DNA of 44,407 bases. It comes from a virus. The position numbers and the translations under genes were made by a program. The stretch lies in the IMG/VR virus record IMGVR_UViG_3300017527_000886, positions 1 through 44,407 of that record; one strand, written 5' to 3'. A model generated the notes under the pieces. It did not search any database, was not told the DNA's origin, and worked only from the letters and a program-made list of their open reading frames with translations. Shown here piece by piece: positions 22,936 through 32,504 of this stretch (within the stretch, counting starts at the first letter, position 1; every line of letters begins with the position of its first letter).

Positions 22936-23372
22936 AAATAGAAGTAAAAGATCATGACAGTTTAAGATCATGGCTAAAAAAGTTTCCCGGTGCTGCGAAT
23001 AAAAGCACTGTTAAATTATTGCGAAAAAAAGGAAATCAATTAAGAAATGATGTAATCCAAGCAATGCAAAACACAAATAGACTTATTGGGACAGCTTATA
23101 AAAGAACAAAAAGTAATAATGTTCATCACCCATCAGCTCCGGGATTTCCACCGGCTGTTGATAGTGGAAATTATGTAAAAAGTATTATGATGTCAAGATT
23201 AAGAGGTGGTTCCCTTGTATGGGTTTCTGGTGTTCCTTATTTGAAAAATCTTGAGGAAGGTACTAAAAAAATGGCTGCTCGTCCAGTCTGGGAAAATAAA
23301 GTAAATGGTTTAAACTTAGAAAAGGGATTAGCCGTTACAATGGAAACATTATTTAGAAAGGATTTTGTATAA
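22932..23372 (+). CDS. Tail completion protein, HK97 gp10-like
   Basis: A 146-aa basic protein. It has the typical SAPGFPPAVDSGNYVKSI ('PGxPP...SGxLxxSI') motif and a C-terminal VPYLKNLEEGTKKMAARPVWENKV, matching the HK97 gp10 pattern 'Y...lE.GT.....aRPf'. It takes part in joining tail and head. Confidence 0.85.
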   Translation: MKIEVKDHDSLRSWLKKFPGAANKSTVKLLRKKGNQLRNDVIQAMQNTNRLIGTAYKRTKSNNVHHPSAPGFPPAVDSGNYVKSIMMSRLRGGSLVWVSGVPYLKNLEEGTKKMAARPVWENKVNGLNLEKGLAVTMETLFRKDFV

Positions 23373-24160
23373 TGAGAATTGGTGCTATCGTTTTAAAATT
23401 AAGATGGGAGCAAACATCTTTTAAAAATTTTGTTGGTGGAGCAACTGAATTTAATTTAGCATTACATCAAGGGAATGTTTTAAAAGATTCTCTTTTTGTT
23501 ATACCTGGAAAAGAAGATGCAGAAAAAAGTGAATATGATTCAGGTATAAATCAAAAAATAACTGAAAATTTTTCTGTTGTTGTTTGTCTAAAAAATGATA
23601 AAAATCAAACAGATAAACTTGGTATGATTCCATACGAAAGGTTACATGAAAAAAGAAATGAAATATTTAAAGCATTAATTGGATGGGAAATTCCAATTTC
23701 AGAAGGTATGATTTATTATGCAGGCGGTGATTTATTGCAAATAGATCCTTCATATCTTTGGTATAGATATGATTTTGCTTATGATGTAAGATTAGAAAAT
23801 GATTCTATTGTTACAAGAGAAACAGGCGATCATACTGAAACAATTTTTGATTTAGCAAAAGCAATTTCAAATGCAGAAGCCGGTGAATTAAACGAAGGTA
23901 AATATGCAGGAAAAACTTATCAGGAAATTATAGATTTAATTCCAGACCCAGAAGATCCGGCAACTTTCCAAACTATATATATGAATTTAATTCAGTCACC
24001 ATCAAGAGATTTACCACATACTGGCGATTTACCATTACCAGATGGATACCCAGATGTCAGTTTACCAAATATGGCAAACTGGATTGACATGACAAAACAT
24101 CCAGATGATGGAGCTTTTTTCAAGTCTTATGGTAATGGTTTTAAAACTTTTAAAGGATAA
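23372..24160 (+). CDS. Putative tail terminator (Mu gp37-like position)
   Basis: A 262-aa protein. The N-terminal half (LRWEQTSFKNFVGGATEFNLAL..., VVVCLKNDKNQTDKLGMIPYERLHEKRNEIFKALIGWEIP) resembles tail terminator or completion proteins. The C-terminal part has LIPDPEDPATFQTIYMNLIQSP. Position just before the DUF2635/gp38-like gene fits Mu gp37. Called on context and weak pattern. Confidence 0.6.
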   Translation: MRIGAIVLKLRWEQTSFKNFVGGATEFNLALHQGNVLKDSLFVIPGKEDAEKSEYDSGINQKITENFSVVVCLKNDKNQTDKLGMIPYERLHEKRNEIFKALIGWEIPISEGMIYYAGGDLLQIDPSYLWYRYDFAYDVRLENDSIVTRETGDHTETIFDLAKAISNAEAGELNEGKYAGKTYQEIIDLIPDPEDPATFQTIYMNLIQSPSRDLPHTGDLPLPDGYPDVSLPNMANWIDMTKHPDDGAFFKSYGNGFKTFKG

Positions 24161-24164
24161 AAAT

Positions 24165-24398
24165 ATGGCAAAAAAAGAATTTATTAAACCATCTTCAAAA
24201 GGTTTAATTGTACGTGATCCAATTAGTTGGAATGTTTTACCAGAGAATGGTGATAACGTACCTATGACTACATATTGGAAACGCAGGGTGCTGGATGGTT
24301 CAGTTGTTATTGTTAAAAAAGCAATAAAAATAGAATCGAAAATGGAAAGTAAAAAATATGAAAACAAAAGTGTGAAAAATACAGGAGAAAGAAAATGA
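24165..24398 (+). CDS. DUF2635 family, Mu gp38-like
   Basis: A 77-aa protein from ATG 24165, chosen for the AAAGGATAAAAAT site. It contains FIKPSSKGLIVRDPISWNVLPENGDNVPMTTYWKRRVLDGSVVIV, which follows the DUF2635 pattern (KP...VRDP...LP..G..VP...YW.RR..DGDV). This small protein always precedes the sheath gene in Mu-like tails; its role is unknown. The tail is basic. Confidence 0.85.
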   Translation: MAKKEFIKPSSKGLIVRDPISWNVLPENGDNVPMTTYWKRRVLDGSVVIVKKAIKIESKMESKKYENKSVKNTGERK

Positions 24399-25924
24399 TT
24401 AGTTTTAATAATATTCCAAATACGTTAAGAAATCCGGGAGTATATGCTGAGGTTGATAATAGCAGAGCATTGCAAAGCTTGGTTGCAAATCCTCATAAAG
24501 TTTTAATTATTGGTCAAAAAAATGTTGATACTAATAATCCAACAAAAGGAACTGCGGAAAATGCAACTATTTACTCAATTAGTAGAGCAGCAGTTGCAGA
24601 CGGATATTTTGGTACTGAATCTTTATTATCACGAATGTGTAATACTTTTAAAGATAATAATCCTAATACAGAATTATATGCAATGGCTTTATCAGGTGGA
24701 ACGGTACAAGCACAAGCACAAATTGATTTTAGTGTTTTACTAAGTTTCAATGGTGGTTCATGTTCTACTTTTAACGAGCCTGTCAACTTAATGATTAATG
24801 GACAAAATACACAATTAACACTTACACAAAGCATGCTTGCAACTTCTGTTGCTGCTGCATATAAGGTATTGATTTCAGAAGCTGGAACTTATCCAGTGAC
24901 AGCAAGTGCATCTGGTGCATTTTTAATTTTATCAGTTTTAAACTCTGGTACTTTTGGTAATTATCTTGATACACGATTTAATTATTTTGATGGTCAAAGT
25001 TTTCCTACCTGTTTTGATAGTAATGTCACAGCAAGTTTTTTAAGTAATTTTGGTATTCATGTTGTTGGTGTAGGAGCAGCTGATTTAGCGGATGCATGGT
25101 CAGTAATTGAGAATGAACAATATCATTATATCGCACAACCTTATATTGATGCAACTAATTTAGGTGAAATTGAAGACGAACTTGAAACTAGATTTAAACC
25201 GTTAATTGATAAACAAGGACATGGATTTACTGCTGTTCGTGGTACTCAAGCAAGTTGTACAACTCTTGGCAATAGTCGTAATTCACCACATAATACAATT
25301 ATGGGTGCTTATGATTCTCCAACCGCTCCTGAAGAATGGGCAGCAGCTCTTTGTGCTCAGGCAGCCTTTAATTTAAATAACGATGCAGCAAGACCATTAC
25401 ATTATTTAAAATTAAGTGGTATATTGTCACCTCCTGAGGTTAATAAGTTTACACAAACAGAAAGGAATACTTTGCTTTATGATGGGATTGCAACATGGTT
25501 AACAGATACTAGCAATAATATTTTAATTGAAAGATGTATTACAAGTTATCAAAGTAATGCAGCAGGTATTCCAGATCCTAGTTATCTAGATATTCAGACA
25601 CTTGCAACACTTGGCGAAATTAGATTCCAATTTAAATCCAGAATGGTTACAAGATTTGTTGTGCCTAGATTTAAATTAGCAAGTGATACTTTCCCAGCAC
25701 AACCGGGAATGAAAGTTGCGAGACCTAAAGATGTTAAAGCTGAAATTATTGCTCTCTTTACATCACTTAGGGATATTGGACTTGTTGAAAATTTAGATGA
25801 GTTTGTTGAAAATTTAGTAGTAGAACGAAATGCAACAGATGTTAATAGAGTTGATGTATTATTACCACCTGATTTAATTAATCAGTTTCGTATACTTGCC
25901 GGTCTTTTACAATTTGTTTTATAA
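24395..25924 (+). CDS. Tail sheath protein, Mu gpL-like
   Basis: A 509-aa protein. It starts with the typical sheath opening SFNNIPNTLRNPGVYAEVDNSRA and ends with VVERNATDVNRVDVLLPPDLINQFRILAGLLQFVL, as in Mu-like gpL. Contraction of the sheath drives the tube through the host envelope. Length is normal. Confidence 0.92.
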   Translation: MISFNNIPNTLRNPGVYAEVDNSRALQSLVANPHKVLIIGQKNVDTNNPTKGTAENATIYSISRAAVADGYFGTESLLSRMCNTFKDNNPNTELYAMALSGGTVQAQAQIDFSVLLSFNGGSCSTFNEPVNLMINGQNTQLTLTQSMLATSVAAAYKVLISEAGTYPVTASASGAFLILSVLNSGTFGNYLDTRFNYFDGQSFPTCFDSNVTASFLSNFGIHVVGVGAADLADAWSVIENEQYHYIAQPYIDATNLGEIEDELETRFKPLIDKQGHGFTAVRGTQASCTTLGNSRNSPHNTIMGAYDSPTAPEEWAAALCAQAAFNLNNDAARPLHYLKLSGILSPPEVNKFTQTERNTLLYDGIATWLTDTSNNILIERCITSYQSNAAGIPDPSYLDIQTLATLGEIRFQFKSRMVTRFVVPRFKLASDTFPAQPGMKVARPKDVKAEIIALFTSLRDIGLVENLDEFVENLVVERNATDVNRVDVLLPPDLINQFRILAGLLQFVL

Positions 25925-25936
25925 TAGGAGTTTATA

Positions 25937-26320
25937 ATGAAAATTACAGGTAGAGTTGAAGTATTAGTGAATGGAAATTTATTATTAAATAAAGCTGGTG
26001 CTGTTGCATCAGGAGTTGGTATTTCTGGTGAACCTAATTTTGAAAGAGAAGCAATTAATGGAGATACAGGTCTTCATGGATTTGTTGAAAAACCGGTTAA
26101 TGCAATGCTTGAGGTTACTGTCTCAGATAGAGACGATGTATCACTTTCAGAGATAGCAGCGATTAATGGTGATGGAACAGTTATTTTCAGATCCGCAGGT
26201 GGTGGTAAATCTTATACAATGCAAAATGCAACGTGTACAGAAAACTTTTCTATTACTGGCGGTGAAGGTGAAACAACTATTAAATTCATCGGCGCATTTT
26301 GGACTGAGGCTGTTCAATAA
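25937..26320 (+). CDS. Tail tube protein, Mu gpM-like
   Basis: A 127-aa protein: ITGRVEVLVNGNLLLNKAGA at the start and SITGGEGETTIKFIGAFWTEAV at the end are typical of the Mu-type tail tube family. It forms the hexameric rings of the inner tube. AGGAG upstream; stop overlaps the chaperone start. Confidence 0.88.
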   Translation: MKITGRVEVLVNGNLLLNKAGAVASGVGISGEPNFEREAINGDTGLHGFVEKPVNAMLEVTVSDRDDVSLSEIAAINGDGTVIFRSAGGGKSYTMQNATCTENFSITGGEGETTIKFIGAFWTEAVQ

Positions 26321-26628
26321 TGCCAGAATTTATTGAAGTAAAATTAAAATATCCAATAAATGTAAAAGCATCAAACGGTAGTATCCAATCTTTGGATACT
26401 ATCAGGCTGGGTAGATTAAAAGCAAAACATTTAGAACTTTTACCAACTGGATTAGATCCTGAAAATGCTAAAATTGAACCAAAACAAATGATTCCATTAA
26501 TCGCAGGATTAGCAGGATTGACAATTGAAGAGATTGGTGAACTCGATTTTACTGATATGATGGAACTTGCAAATAAACTTACGGAGCTCATGGGGGAGTT
26601 CGAGTCCCAGCCGATTGGCGACAATTGA
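26320..26628 (+). CDS. Tail assembly chaperone, Mu gp41-like
   Basis: A 102-aa protein. It has VKLKYPINVKASNGSIQSLDTIRLGRLKAKHLELLP and LIAGLAGLTIEEIGELDFTDMMELANKL, matching the phage tail assembly chaperone (E/41/14) family. It binds the tape measure protein during tail assembly. A longer form made by frameshifting is described at 26320-26756. Confidence 0.88.
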   Translation: MPEFIEVKLKYPINVKASNGSIQSLDTIRLGRLKAKHLELLPTGLDPENAKIEPKQMIPLIAGLAGLTIEEIGELDFTDMMELANKLTELMGEFESQPIGDN

Positions 26629-26756
26629 TCTGGGTCATTGCTTATACATTTCATTTTCCAGAACAAGAAATATGGGAAATGGATATGGAAAAACTTATAT
26701 TTTGGTCAGATGGTGTTGACCAAATTAATCGATGGAAAAATCCTAAGGAAAATTAA
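26320..26756 (+). CDS. Frameshifted long form of tail chaperone
   Basis: The zero frame stops at 26628, but the -1 frame stays open from before 26580 to the TAA at 26754. Its extension contains DWRQLIWVIAYTFHFPEQ and LIFWSDGVDQINRW, resembling the E'/gp42-type extension of P2- and Mu-like phages (aromatic FHF/FHW motif, then L..W). The five-G run at 26592-26596 (ATG GGG GAG) is the likely slip site: tRNA-Gly can re-pair with GGG one base back. Only the start of the slip, not its efficiency, can be inferred. The extension ends one base into the tape-measure start (TAATG). Confidence 0.7.
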
Positions 26757-28579
26757 TGGCTGCAAAAGTTTTTGACTTATCCGTAATACTTACTGCAATA
26801 GATAACATCTCAGCTCCTTTAAATAAAGCTAGTCAAAAATTAAATAAATTTTCAAGTAAGGCTGGTAAATTAAGTAAAAAAATGAAAGGTATGGGTGACA
26901 AGTTAACAAGAAATGTCACTTTGCCGATTGTTGCGATGGGTGCATTATCGTCAAGAACTTTTATGAAGTTTGATGATTCTATGAAAGCCGTTCAGGCGCG
27001 TACAGGAGCCACAGGAAAGGACTTAAAGAGATTAACGGACGCAGCCAAAGAAATGGGTCAAACAACTCGTTTCCGTGCAAGTGAAGCAGCCGAGGGGATG
27101 AATTTTTTAGCTATGGCTGGATTTGATACTAATAAAATTATCAAATCAATGCCTGCTATGCTTGATTTGGCAGCAGCATCGTCAATGGGACTTGCTCAAG
27201 CTGCTGATATGACTTCTGATATAATGAGTCAATTTAATTTAAAAGCGGAAGATTCGGCAAGAGTTTCAAATGTTTTAGCAAAAACAAGTAATAGAACAAA
27301 TACCGATGTTTCTCAAATGTTTGAAGCATTTAAATTTGCTGGTCCTGTATTTGCTGGGCTTGGAGTTTCAATTGAAGAAACAGCAACTATAATTGGTTTA
27401 CTTGCTGATAAAGGTCTTAAAGGTGGAATGGCTACAAGAGCATTAACAACCGCTTTTACGAAATTATCAAAGCCAAGTAAAGATGCTTTTTTATTAATGG
27501 AAGAACACGGAGTTAAAGCATTTGATTCTCAAGGCAAATTTAAGGGTGTGATTAATGTCCTTGGAGAAACCGAAGAAGCCATGAAAGGAATGACTGAAGA
27601 GCAAGCACTTGCATTTAAAAGTACAATCTTTGGCTCTGAATCTTTAAAATCATTAAATGCATTATTAGATACTAATAAGAAAATAATGGTTGATGGAAAA
27701 GAAGTTAATTTAAAAGGTACAGCAGCATTAAGAGGTTTTAATAATGAATTAATAAAATCAAAGGGTTTTGCAAAGAAAACTGCTGAAATTATGGAGTCTG
27801 GTTTTGGTGGATCAATGCGTAGAATGTTTTCAGCAGTTGAAGGATTTGCAATTACTATTGGCAAAATATTAGCACCGATGATAACAAAGGTTTCTGAAAA
27901 AATAATTAAGCTTACTAAATGGTTTAATAAACTTTCACCAAGTACAAAATCTATGATCGTAAAAATTGCATTACTTGCAGCTGCACTTGGGCCTGCTTTA
28001 ATTATTATGGCAAAATTAATAACAGTTCTTCAAACTATAGCAGCTGCGATGGCTTTTTTATTAGCCAATCCGATGGTATTGATTGTGGCAGGAATTGCAT
28101 TATTAATTTTTGGTATAACAAAATTAGTTTTGTTTTTAATCAAAATAGAAAGGAAATCGAAATCAGTATCAAGATTTTTTCAAAGACTTGGTGACTCAAT
28201 AATAAAATTAGCTGATTGGTTTAAAAAATTGCCACTTCCATTAAAAGCATTAATTGGAGCATTTGCTCCATTTTTAGCAATACCATTAACTTTAATAGCA
28301 AATTGGGAAAAAGTTGAAGAAACAATTTCAGAAACAATTGATAAAATTAAAGGTTTAGATTTAGGCAGTAAAATTAAAACTTTTGGTGGTGGTATTGCTG
28401 AAAAAGTCACTGGTTTCTTTGGCGGAAATAAAAGTCAAACTGATGTTAATATAACAGTTAGTGCAGAAAGTGGCTCTAGTGCTAAAGTTACAAAAGTAAA
28501 AAATAAAAATGGAAATCTTAATTTAAAAAATAAATCTGGTGGTGATTTCGGCAAAACTCTTGGCGGTGTTGCAAGATGA
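26756..28579 (+). CDS. Tail tape measure protein
   Basis: A 607-aa protein. It has an N-terminal coiled coil (LNKASQKLNKFSSKAGKLSKKMK), the conserved FDDSMKAVQARTGATGKDLKRLTDAAKEMGQTTRF region (residues ~70-115), and hydrophobic membrane-spanning segments near residues 400-470. It sets tail length and is ejected into the host membrane. It is short for a tape measure, suggesting a short tail by the usual length rule. Confidence 0.92.
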   Translation: MAAKVFDLSVILTAIDNISAPLNKASQKLNKFSSKAGKLSKKMKGMGDKLTRNVTLPIVAMGALSSRTFMKFDDSMKAVQARTGATGKDLKRLTDAAKEMGQTTRFRASEAAEGMNFLAMAGFDTNKIIKSMPAMLDLAAASSMGLAQAADMTSDIMSQFNLKAEDSARVSNVLAKTSNRTNTDVSQMFEAFKFAGPVFAGLGVSIEETATIIGLLADKGLKGGMATRALTTAFTKLSKPSKDAFLLMEEHGVKAFDSQGKFKGVINVLGETEEAMKGMTEEQALAFKSTIFGSESLKSLNALLDTNKKIMVDGKEVNLKGTAALRGFNNELIKSKGFAKKTAEIMESGFGGSMRRMFSAVEGFAITIGKILAPMITKVSEKIIKLTKWFNKLSPSTKSMIVKIALLAAALGPALIIMAKLITVLQTIAAAMAFLLANPMVLIVAGIALLIFGITKLVLFLIKIERKSKSVSRFFQRLGDSIIKLADWFKKLPLPLKALIGAFAPFLAIPLTLIANWEKVEETISETIDKIKGLDLGSKIKTFGGGIAEKVTGFFGGNKSQTDVNITVSAESGSSAKVTKVKNKNGNLNLKNKSGGDFGKTLGGVAR

Positions 28580-30042
28580 GTTGGCGAGATAATTTACAAG
28601 ACGCATCTTTTCGTGGTGCTGCTTTTAAAGTTAATACTTCAAGTCGTGGAGTAGGTAGACGAACTCAAGTCCATAATTACATAAATAGAGATGAACCGTT
28701 TTCGGAAGATTTAGGAAAAGCTGTTGATAGTTTTTCAATTGAAGCTTATATAGTACAAAATTCTGATAATGATTTTAATTATTTTGCTGAAAGAGATGCA
28801 TTAATTGATGCTTTAAAAAGTAAGGGATCAGGTATTTTAATACATCCTTTTTATGGTACTAAAAAAGTAAATATATCTGGACAGGCTAATATAACAGAAA
28901 CATTTAATCCAGGTGGTATTGCTAGAATTACAATGTCATTTACGGAAGCTGGTAAAAGGGCATTGCCGGGAAAAGTTGGTGATTTTTTAAATAAATTAGA
29001 TAGTAAAGTAAATGAAATTTATGATAAAGTTGGTGATTATTTAGCATTGGTATATGAAACACCTGGAATATTTACAGACAAAATTAGCAGTGCGGTTACA
29101 AAAACAATGTCACTTGCTCAACAAACTATTAACGGTGTAAAATCTATACCAACACAATTAATTGATGAAGCAGCAAAAAATATAAGTTTAGTAAAGGGAA
29201 CTGTTAATGATGTAATAAATTTACCAAATGATTTATATAACGGAATAAAAAGTTCTACAAATAATTTAGCTACTGTTTGTGGAATGGGAGAAAAGATAAA
29301 AGAAGAACAAACAGCAAGTCAAGGTACTCCCGGTCAAAATGATGTTGTTGTTTCTGATAGGGTAACTGATAATTATATAAATCTTTTATCGATAACAACT
29401 CCAATTATTGGCGGTGAAACAGGAAGTTATTCTGGAATAAGTAGAGGAGAAAATGTTGAATTGGATGGCAGTTCAGTTCCAAGAGAAACAGGAATTTCAG
29501 CAATTAATGAAACGATAACAACTATTAATGATTTTAATACCGATGAATTTACGGTTACTCCTTTCGCTCAACAAAATAATGTTGTTACAATTTTTGAAAT
29601 ATTTAAATTAAATTTATTAACAGTTGCTTCACGAATTGCATTAAGAACAGCTTATAATTCACAAGATGAAATAATTAGTTTTAAAGAAAAATTATTATTA
29701 ACATTTCAAAGTGTTTTAGAATCTTTAGGTGATGCAGCAGCAGAAGGATCTAATGCAGTTGGTATTGGAGATGGTGAAATTCAAATTGCTAATAAGGAAA
29801 TTTATGAATCTGTTGAAGAATTAAGAAACGTTTTTGCAGATGGTATGGATAATTTAGCAGAGAAAATTCCAAATCTTATTAATTATGATGTACCACCATC
29901 AGGTAAAAATACACTTGTTTTAGCTTATGAATTATATGGAGATCATAGTAGAAGTAATGATATATATTTAAATAATAAAAATGAAATTAGAAACCCAGCT
30001 TTTATTCAAGCTGGGAATACAATAAGGGTTTTAAGTGAGTGA
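28576..30042 (+). CDS. Mu gpN-like tail/DNA circularization protein
   Basis: A 488-aa protein. The N-terminus SWRDNLQDASFRGAAFKV, then LIDALKSKGSGILIHPFYGTKKV and ARITMSFTEAG match the 'DNA circularization N-terminal' family (Mu gpN), a tail-hub protein despite its historical name. The C-terminal LVLAYELYGDHSRSNDIYLNNKNEIRNPAFIQAGNTIRVL resembles a LysM/gpX-like peptide motif. Located as expected between tape measure and gpP. Confidence 0.88.
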   Translation: MSWRDNLQDASFRGAAFKVNTSSRGVGRRTQVHNYINRDEPFSEDLGKAVDSFSIEAYIVQNSDNDFNYFAERDALIDALKSKGSGILIHPFYGTKKVNISGQANITETFNPGGIARITMSFTEAGKRALPGKVGDFLNKLDSKVNEIYDKVGDYLALVYETPGIFTDKISSAVTKTMSLAQQTINGVKSIPTQLIDEAAKNISLVKGTVNDVINLPNDLYNGIKSSTNNLATVCGMGEKIKEEQTASQGTPGQNDVVVSDRVTDNYINLLSITTPIIGGETGSYSGISRGENVELDGSSVPRETGISAINETITTINDFNTDEFTVTPFAQQNNVVTIFEIFKLNLLTVASRIALRTAYNSQDEIISFKEKLLLTFQSVLESLGDAAAEGSNAVGIGDGEIQIANKEIYESVEELRNVFADGMDNLAEKIPNLINYDVPPSGKNTLVLAYELYGDHSRSNDIYLNNKNEIRNPAFIQAGNTIRVLSE

Positions 30043-31126
30043 TAATCCAACAATTTCTATTATAGTAGAAGGCACAGATCTAACAGATTCTTTTGAAGAA
30101 TTTTCTGTTTATATGAGCATGGAAACTATTTCTGGTGGGATAAGTATTACAACTACTGATTTTAATCCTGATATTGTTAGAAATTGGGATATTAAAATTG
30201 GCGATCAATATGAATTTAAAATAAATAATGAAACAGTTTCAAAAGGATATATTGACGAATTTGAAATTAATGAAGATGAAGAACAATATAATATAACTTT
30301 TTCTGGTAGAGATAAAACAGCAGATTTAATTGATTGTCATTATGTAAAAGAAGATCAGGAAGGAAGCTGGGAAGATTTAACAAATTTAGGAATTATTAAA
30401 AGATTATGTGAACCGTTTAATGTAACTGTTAAATATGATAAAAGTGTTAGTAAAGTTTTACTTGATAAACCGGAAAGGAAATTTACATCAGACCAAGCAA
30501 CTAATGTAATTGATTTAATAATGAAAGCATGCACTAAAATTGGAGTATTACCAATGTCAATTGGTGATGGCAATTTGACTTTAACAAAGTCAACTAGTAC
30601 AAAAATTTTTACTGATTTATTAGATAAAAATATGGTAAAGAGTAGGAATATTTTATATTCTGATAGGGATAGATTTTCTAATTATTTTACTAAAGGACAA
30701 AGTGAAGGAACTGATAGTTTGAGAAGATTAGGTTTACTTTCAGGTGTAGGCAATGAAAAACAAATAAAAGATGATTATTTTGGCAATAGATACCGTCCAT
30801 ATATGCTTTTATTAGATGATAGTGTTAAAGATAAAGATTGTGAACAGAAAGCAATATTTGAAAAAAATTCAAGGGCTGCAAATTCAAGACAAATAGAATT
30901 TGTTTTACAAGGTGTAACAAGTGCGGAAACTGGCAGAGTTTGGAGACCTAATTATTTAGTCAATATTAGTGATCCAATGTTACCAACTCAAGAACTACTT
31001 TTAATCTCAGAAGTTCAATTATCTGGGAATAGTGAGGGTGGTTTTGAAACTACTTTAAAATTAATTGATAAAAAAGCTTATTCCTTAGAAGAAAACGCAA
31101 AAGTAAAAACGGAAATTGACTCATGA
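30035..31126 (+). CDS. Baseplate hub protein, Mu gpP-like
   Basis: A 363-aa protein read from a GTG start at 30035 with AAGGG 8 nt upstream, overlapping gpN by 8 nt. Features: ITTTDFNPDIVRNWDIKIGDQYEFKINN, then FSGRDKTADLIDCHYV, typical of the Mu gpP/late-control D family. It forms the hub that joins tube and spike. Confidence 0.88.
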   Translation: MSDNPTISIIVEGTDLTDSFEEFSVYMSMETISGGISITTTDFNPDIVRNWDIKIGDQYEFKINNETVSKGYIDEFEINEDEEQYNITFSGRDKTADLIDCHYVKEDQEGSWEDLTNLGIIKRLCEPFNVTVKYDKSVSKVLLDKPERKFTSDQATNVIDLIMKACTKIGVLPMSIGDGNLTLTKSTSTKIFTDLLDKNMVKSRNILYSDRDRFSNYFTKGQSEGTDSLRRLGLLSGVGNEKQIKDDYFGNRYRPYMLLLDDSVKDKDCEQKAIFEKNSRAANSRQIEFVLQGVTSAETGRVWRPNYLVNISDPMLPTQELLLISEVQLSGNSEGGFETTLKLIDKKAYSLEENAKVKTEIDS

Positions 31127-31641
31127 TTTCAATTAGAGATTTAGAACGAACATTTAATAAATTAAGAGTTAAAATTATGCTCTTAATGTCACGTGGTATT
31201 TTAGATAGTATTGATAATGAACCGAAAACCCAAAATATGAAAATAACTTGTTTAAAAAATGAAACATTAAATAAAGTTGAGCGATTACAAGAATTTGGTT
31301 TTGAGTCGTATCCACCTGCTGATGGTGATACAGAAGTTTTAACTTTATTTATCAACGGTACTCGTGATATTGGTATAGTTATAAAAGCACATAATCGAGA
31401 ATTAAGACCAACAGATTTAGAAGAAGGTTCAAGCTGTCAATGGGGAATGGATTCAGATGACGGTAATAATAATAGAATAACTATTAAACCCACTGATAAT
31501 ACAATTGAAATAAAAACTCATGATGATAATAATATAACAATCGATTCTAATGGTATAATTATAACAGATTCAAATGGAAATGTAATTGATATGAAAAGTG
31601 ATGAAGTTGAAATTAATAGTAATTTTAAGGTGCTTCAATAA
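31123..31641 (+). CDS. Baseplate spike protein, Mu gp45-like
   Basis: A 172-aa protein. N-terminal half LQEFGFESYPPADGDTEVLTLFINGTRDIGIVIKAHNRELRPTDLEEG is an OB-fold domain of gp45/gpV proteins, and the C-terminal part has short repeated beta segments (DNTIEIKTHDDNNITIDSNGIIITDSNGNVIDMKS) that form the triangular beta-helix needle. It pierces the host outer membrane. Confidence 0.9.
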   Translation: MISIRDLERTFNKLRVKIMLLMSRGILDSIDNEPKTQNMKITCLKNETLNKVERLQEFGFESYPPADGDTEVLTLFINGTRDIGIVIKAHNRELRPTDLEEGSSCQWGMDSDDGNNNRITIKPTDNTIEIKTHDDNNITIDSNGIIITDSNGNVIDMKSDEVEINSNFKVLQ

Positions 31642-32015
31642 TGAGTTATAAAGAAATTGCAAATGAAGATCATACAGCAGAGGCAACTGGAGCAGCATGG
31701 ACTCCAAATGGAAGCTGGTCAACAGATTATTCCACTAAATGTAAAGCAACAGGAAAAAAGATATTAAAAAATAATTTAGGATGGACACCGTCAGGGTGTA
31801 CATTAGCATCATATACATGGATAAGTGGTAGTAGTTCTGGAATAGATGCGACTGCTTCAAAAGTAAAATGTGAAAATGAAAAACCACATAGAAAAGGTGA
31901 TACTGGATCTTGTACTGGTATTTTTAATTTAACAGCTAATCCGTTTACACCATTGACATGTTCTTGTTCTCTTGAAATAAAAGATGCTGGACAGACAAAA
32001 GTTTTAGGCAAATAA
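31641..32015 (+). CDS. Possible spike-tip protein
   Basis: A 124-aa protein with several Cys residues, including a C-x-C pair (LTCSCSLEIKDAGQTKVLGK) at the C-terminus. It lies exactly between the spike (gp45) and gp46 genes. That location, the size and the metal-binding-type residues suggest a PAAR-like tip for the spike, but I do not see the PAAR motif itself. Start overlaps gp45's stop. Confidence 0.5.
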   Translation: MSYKEIANEDHTAEATGAAWTPNGSWSTDYSTKCKATGKKILKNNLGWTPSGCTLASYTWISGSSSGIDATASKVKCENEKPHRKGDTGSCTGIFNLTANPFTPLTCSCSLEIKDAGQTKVLGK

Positions 32016-32018
32016 TAA

Positions 32019-32504
32019 ATGGCAACTGATATTAGATTAGAATTTAATGAAGACTTTTTTGAAGGTGATGTTGTATTAGGTAATGGAGATCTTGAAACTG
32101 ATAAAGGTCTAGGCACAGCCGTTTTAATGAGTTTGTTTTCAGATAGACGAGCAGATGAATCGGATAAATATGATAATGATGATCCAAAAGGTTGGTGGGC
32201 TGATGCTTTACTTCCTAATGCAGGTGACTCTTTTGGGTCTAGATTGTTTTTATTGAATCGTGCTAAAGCACTTCCAAATACTGAAATAAAAGCTCAGGAA
32301 TATATTTTTGAAGCTCTTGAATGGTTAATCGATGACGGCATTGCAGAAAGTATTGATGTTGATACTTTTACTTTTGGATATAATTATAATAAAAGACTTG
32401 GTGCTGTAGTTAAAATTTATAGAACACAAGAAAATGATTTACAATTAAAATTTAATGACTTATGGAGTAATACTCCAACAATAGGAGAGATCAGTGCCAT
32501 TTAA
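32019..32504 (+). CDS. Baseplate wedge protein, GP46 family
   Basis: A 161-aa protein. DIRLEFNEDFFEGDVVLGNGDLETDKGLGTAVLMSLFSDRRADESD with GWWADAL is the GP46 family signature (Mu gp46, functionally like gp25/gpW). It initiates sheath assembly at the baseplate. Confidence 0.9.
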   Translation: MATDIRLEFNEDFFEGDVVLGNGDLETDKGLGTAVLMSLFSDRRADESDKYDNDDPKGWWADALLPNAGDSFGSRLFLLNRAKALPNTEIKAQEYIFEALEWLIDDGIAESIDVDTFTFGYNYNKRLGAVVKIYRTQENDLQLKFNDLWSNTPTIGEISAI

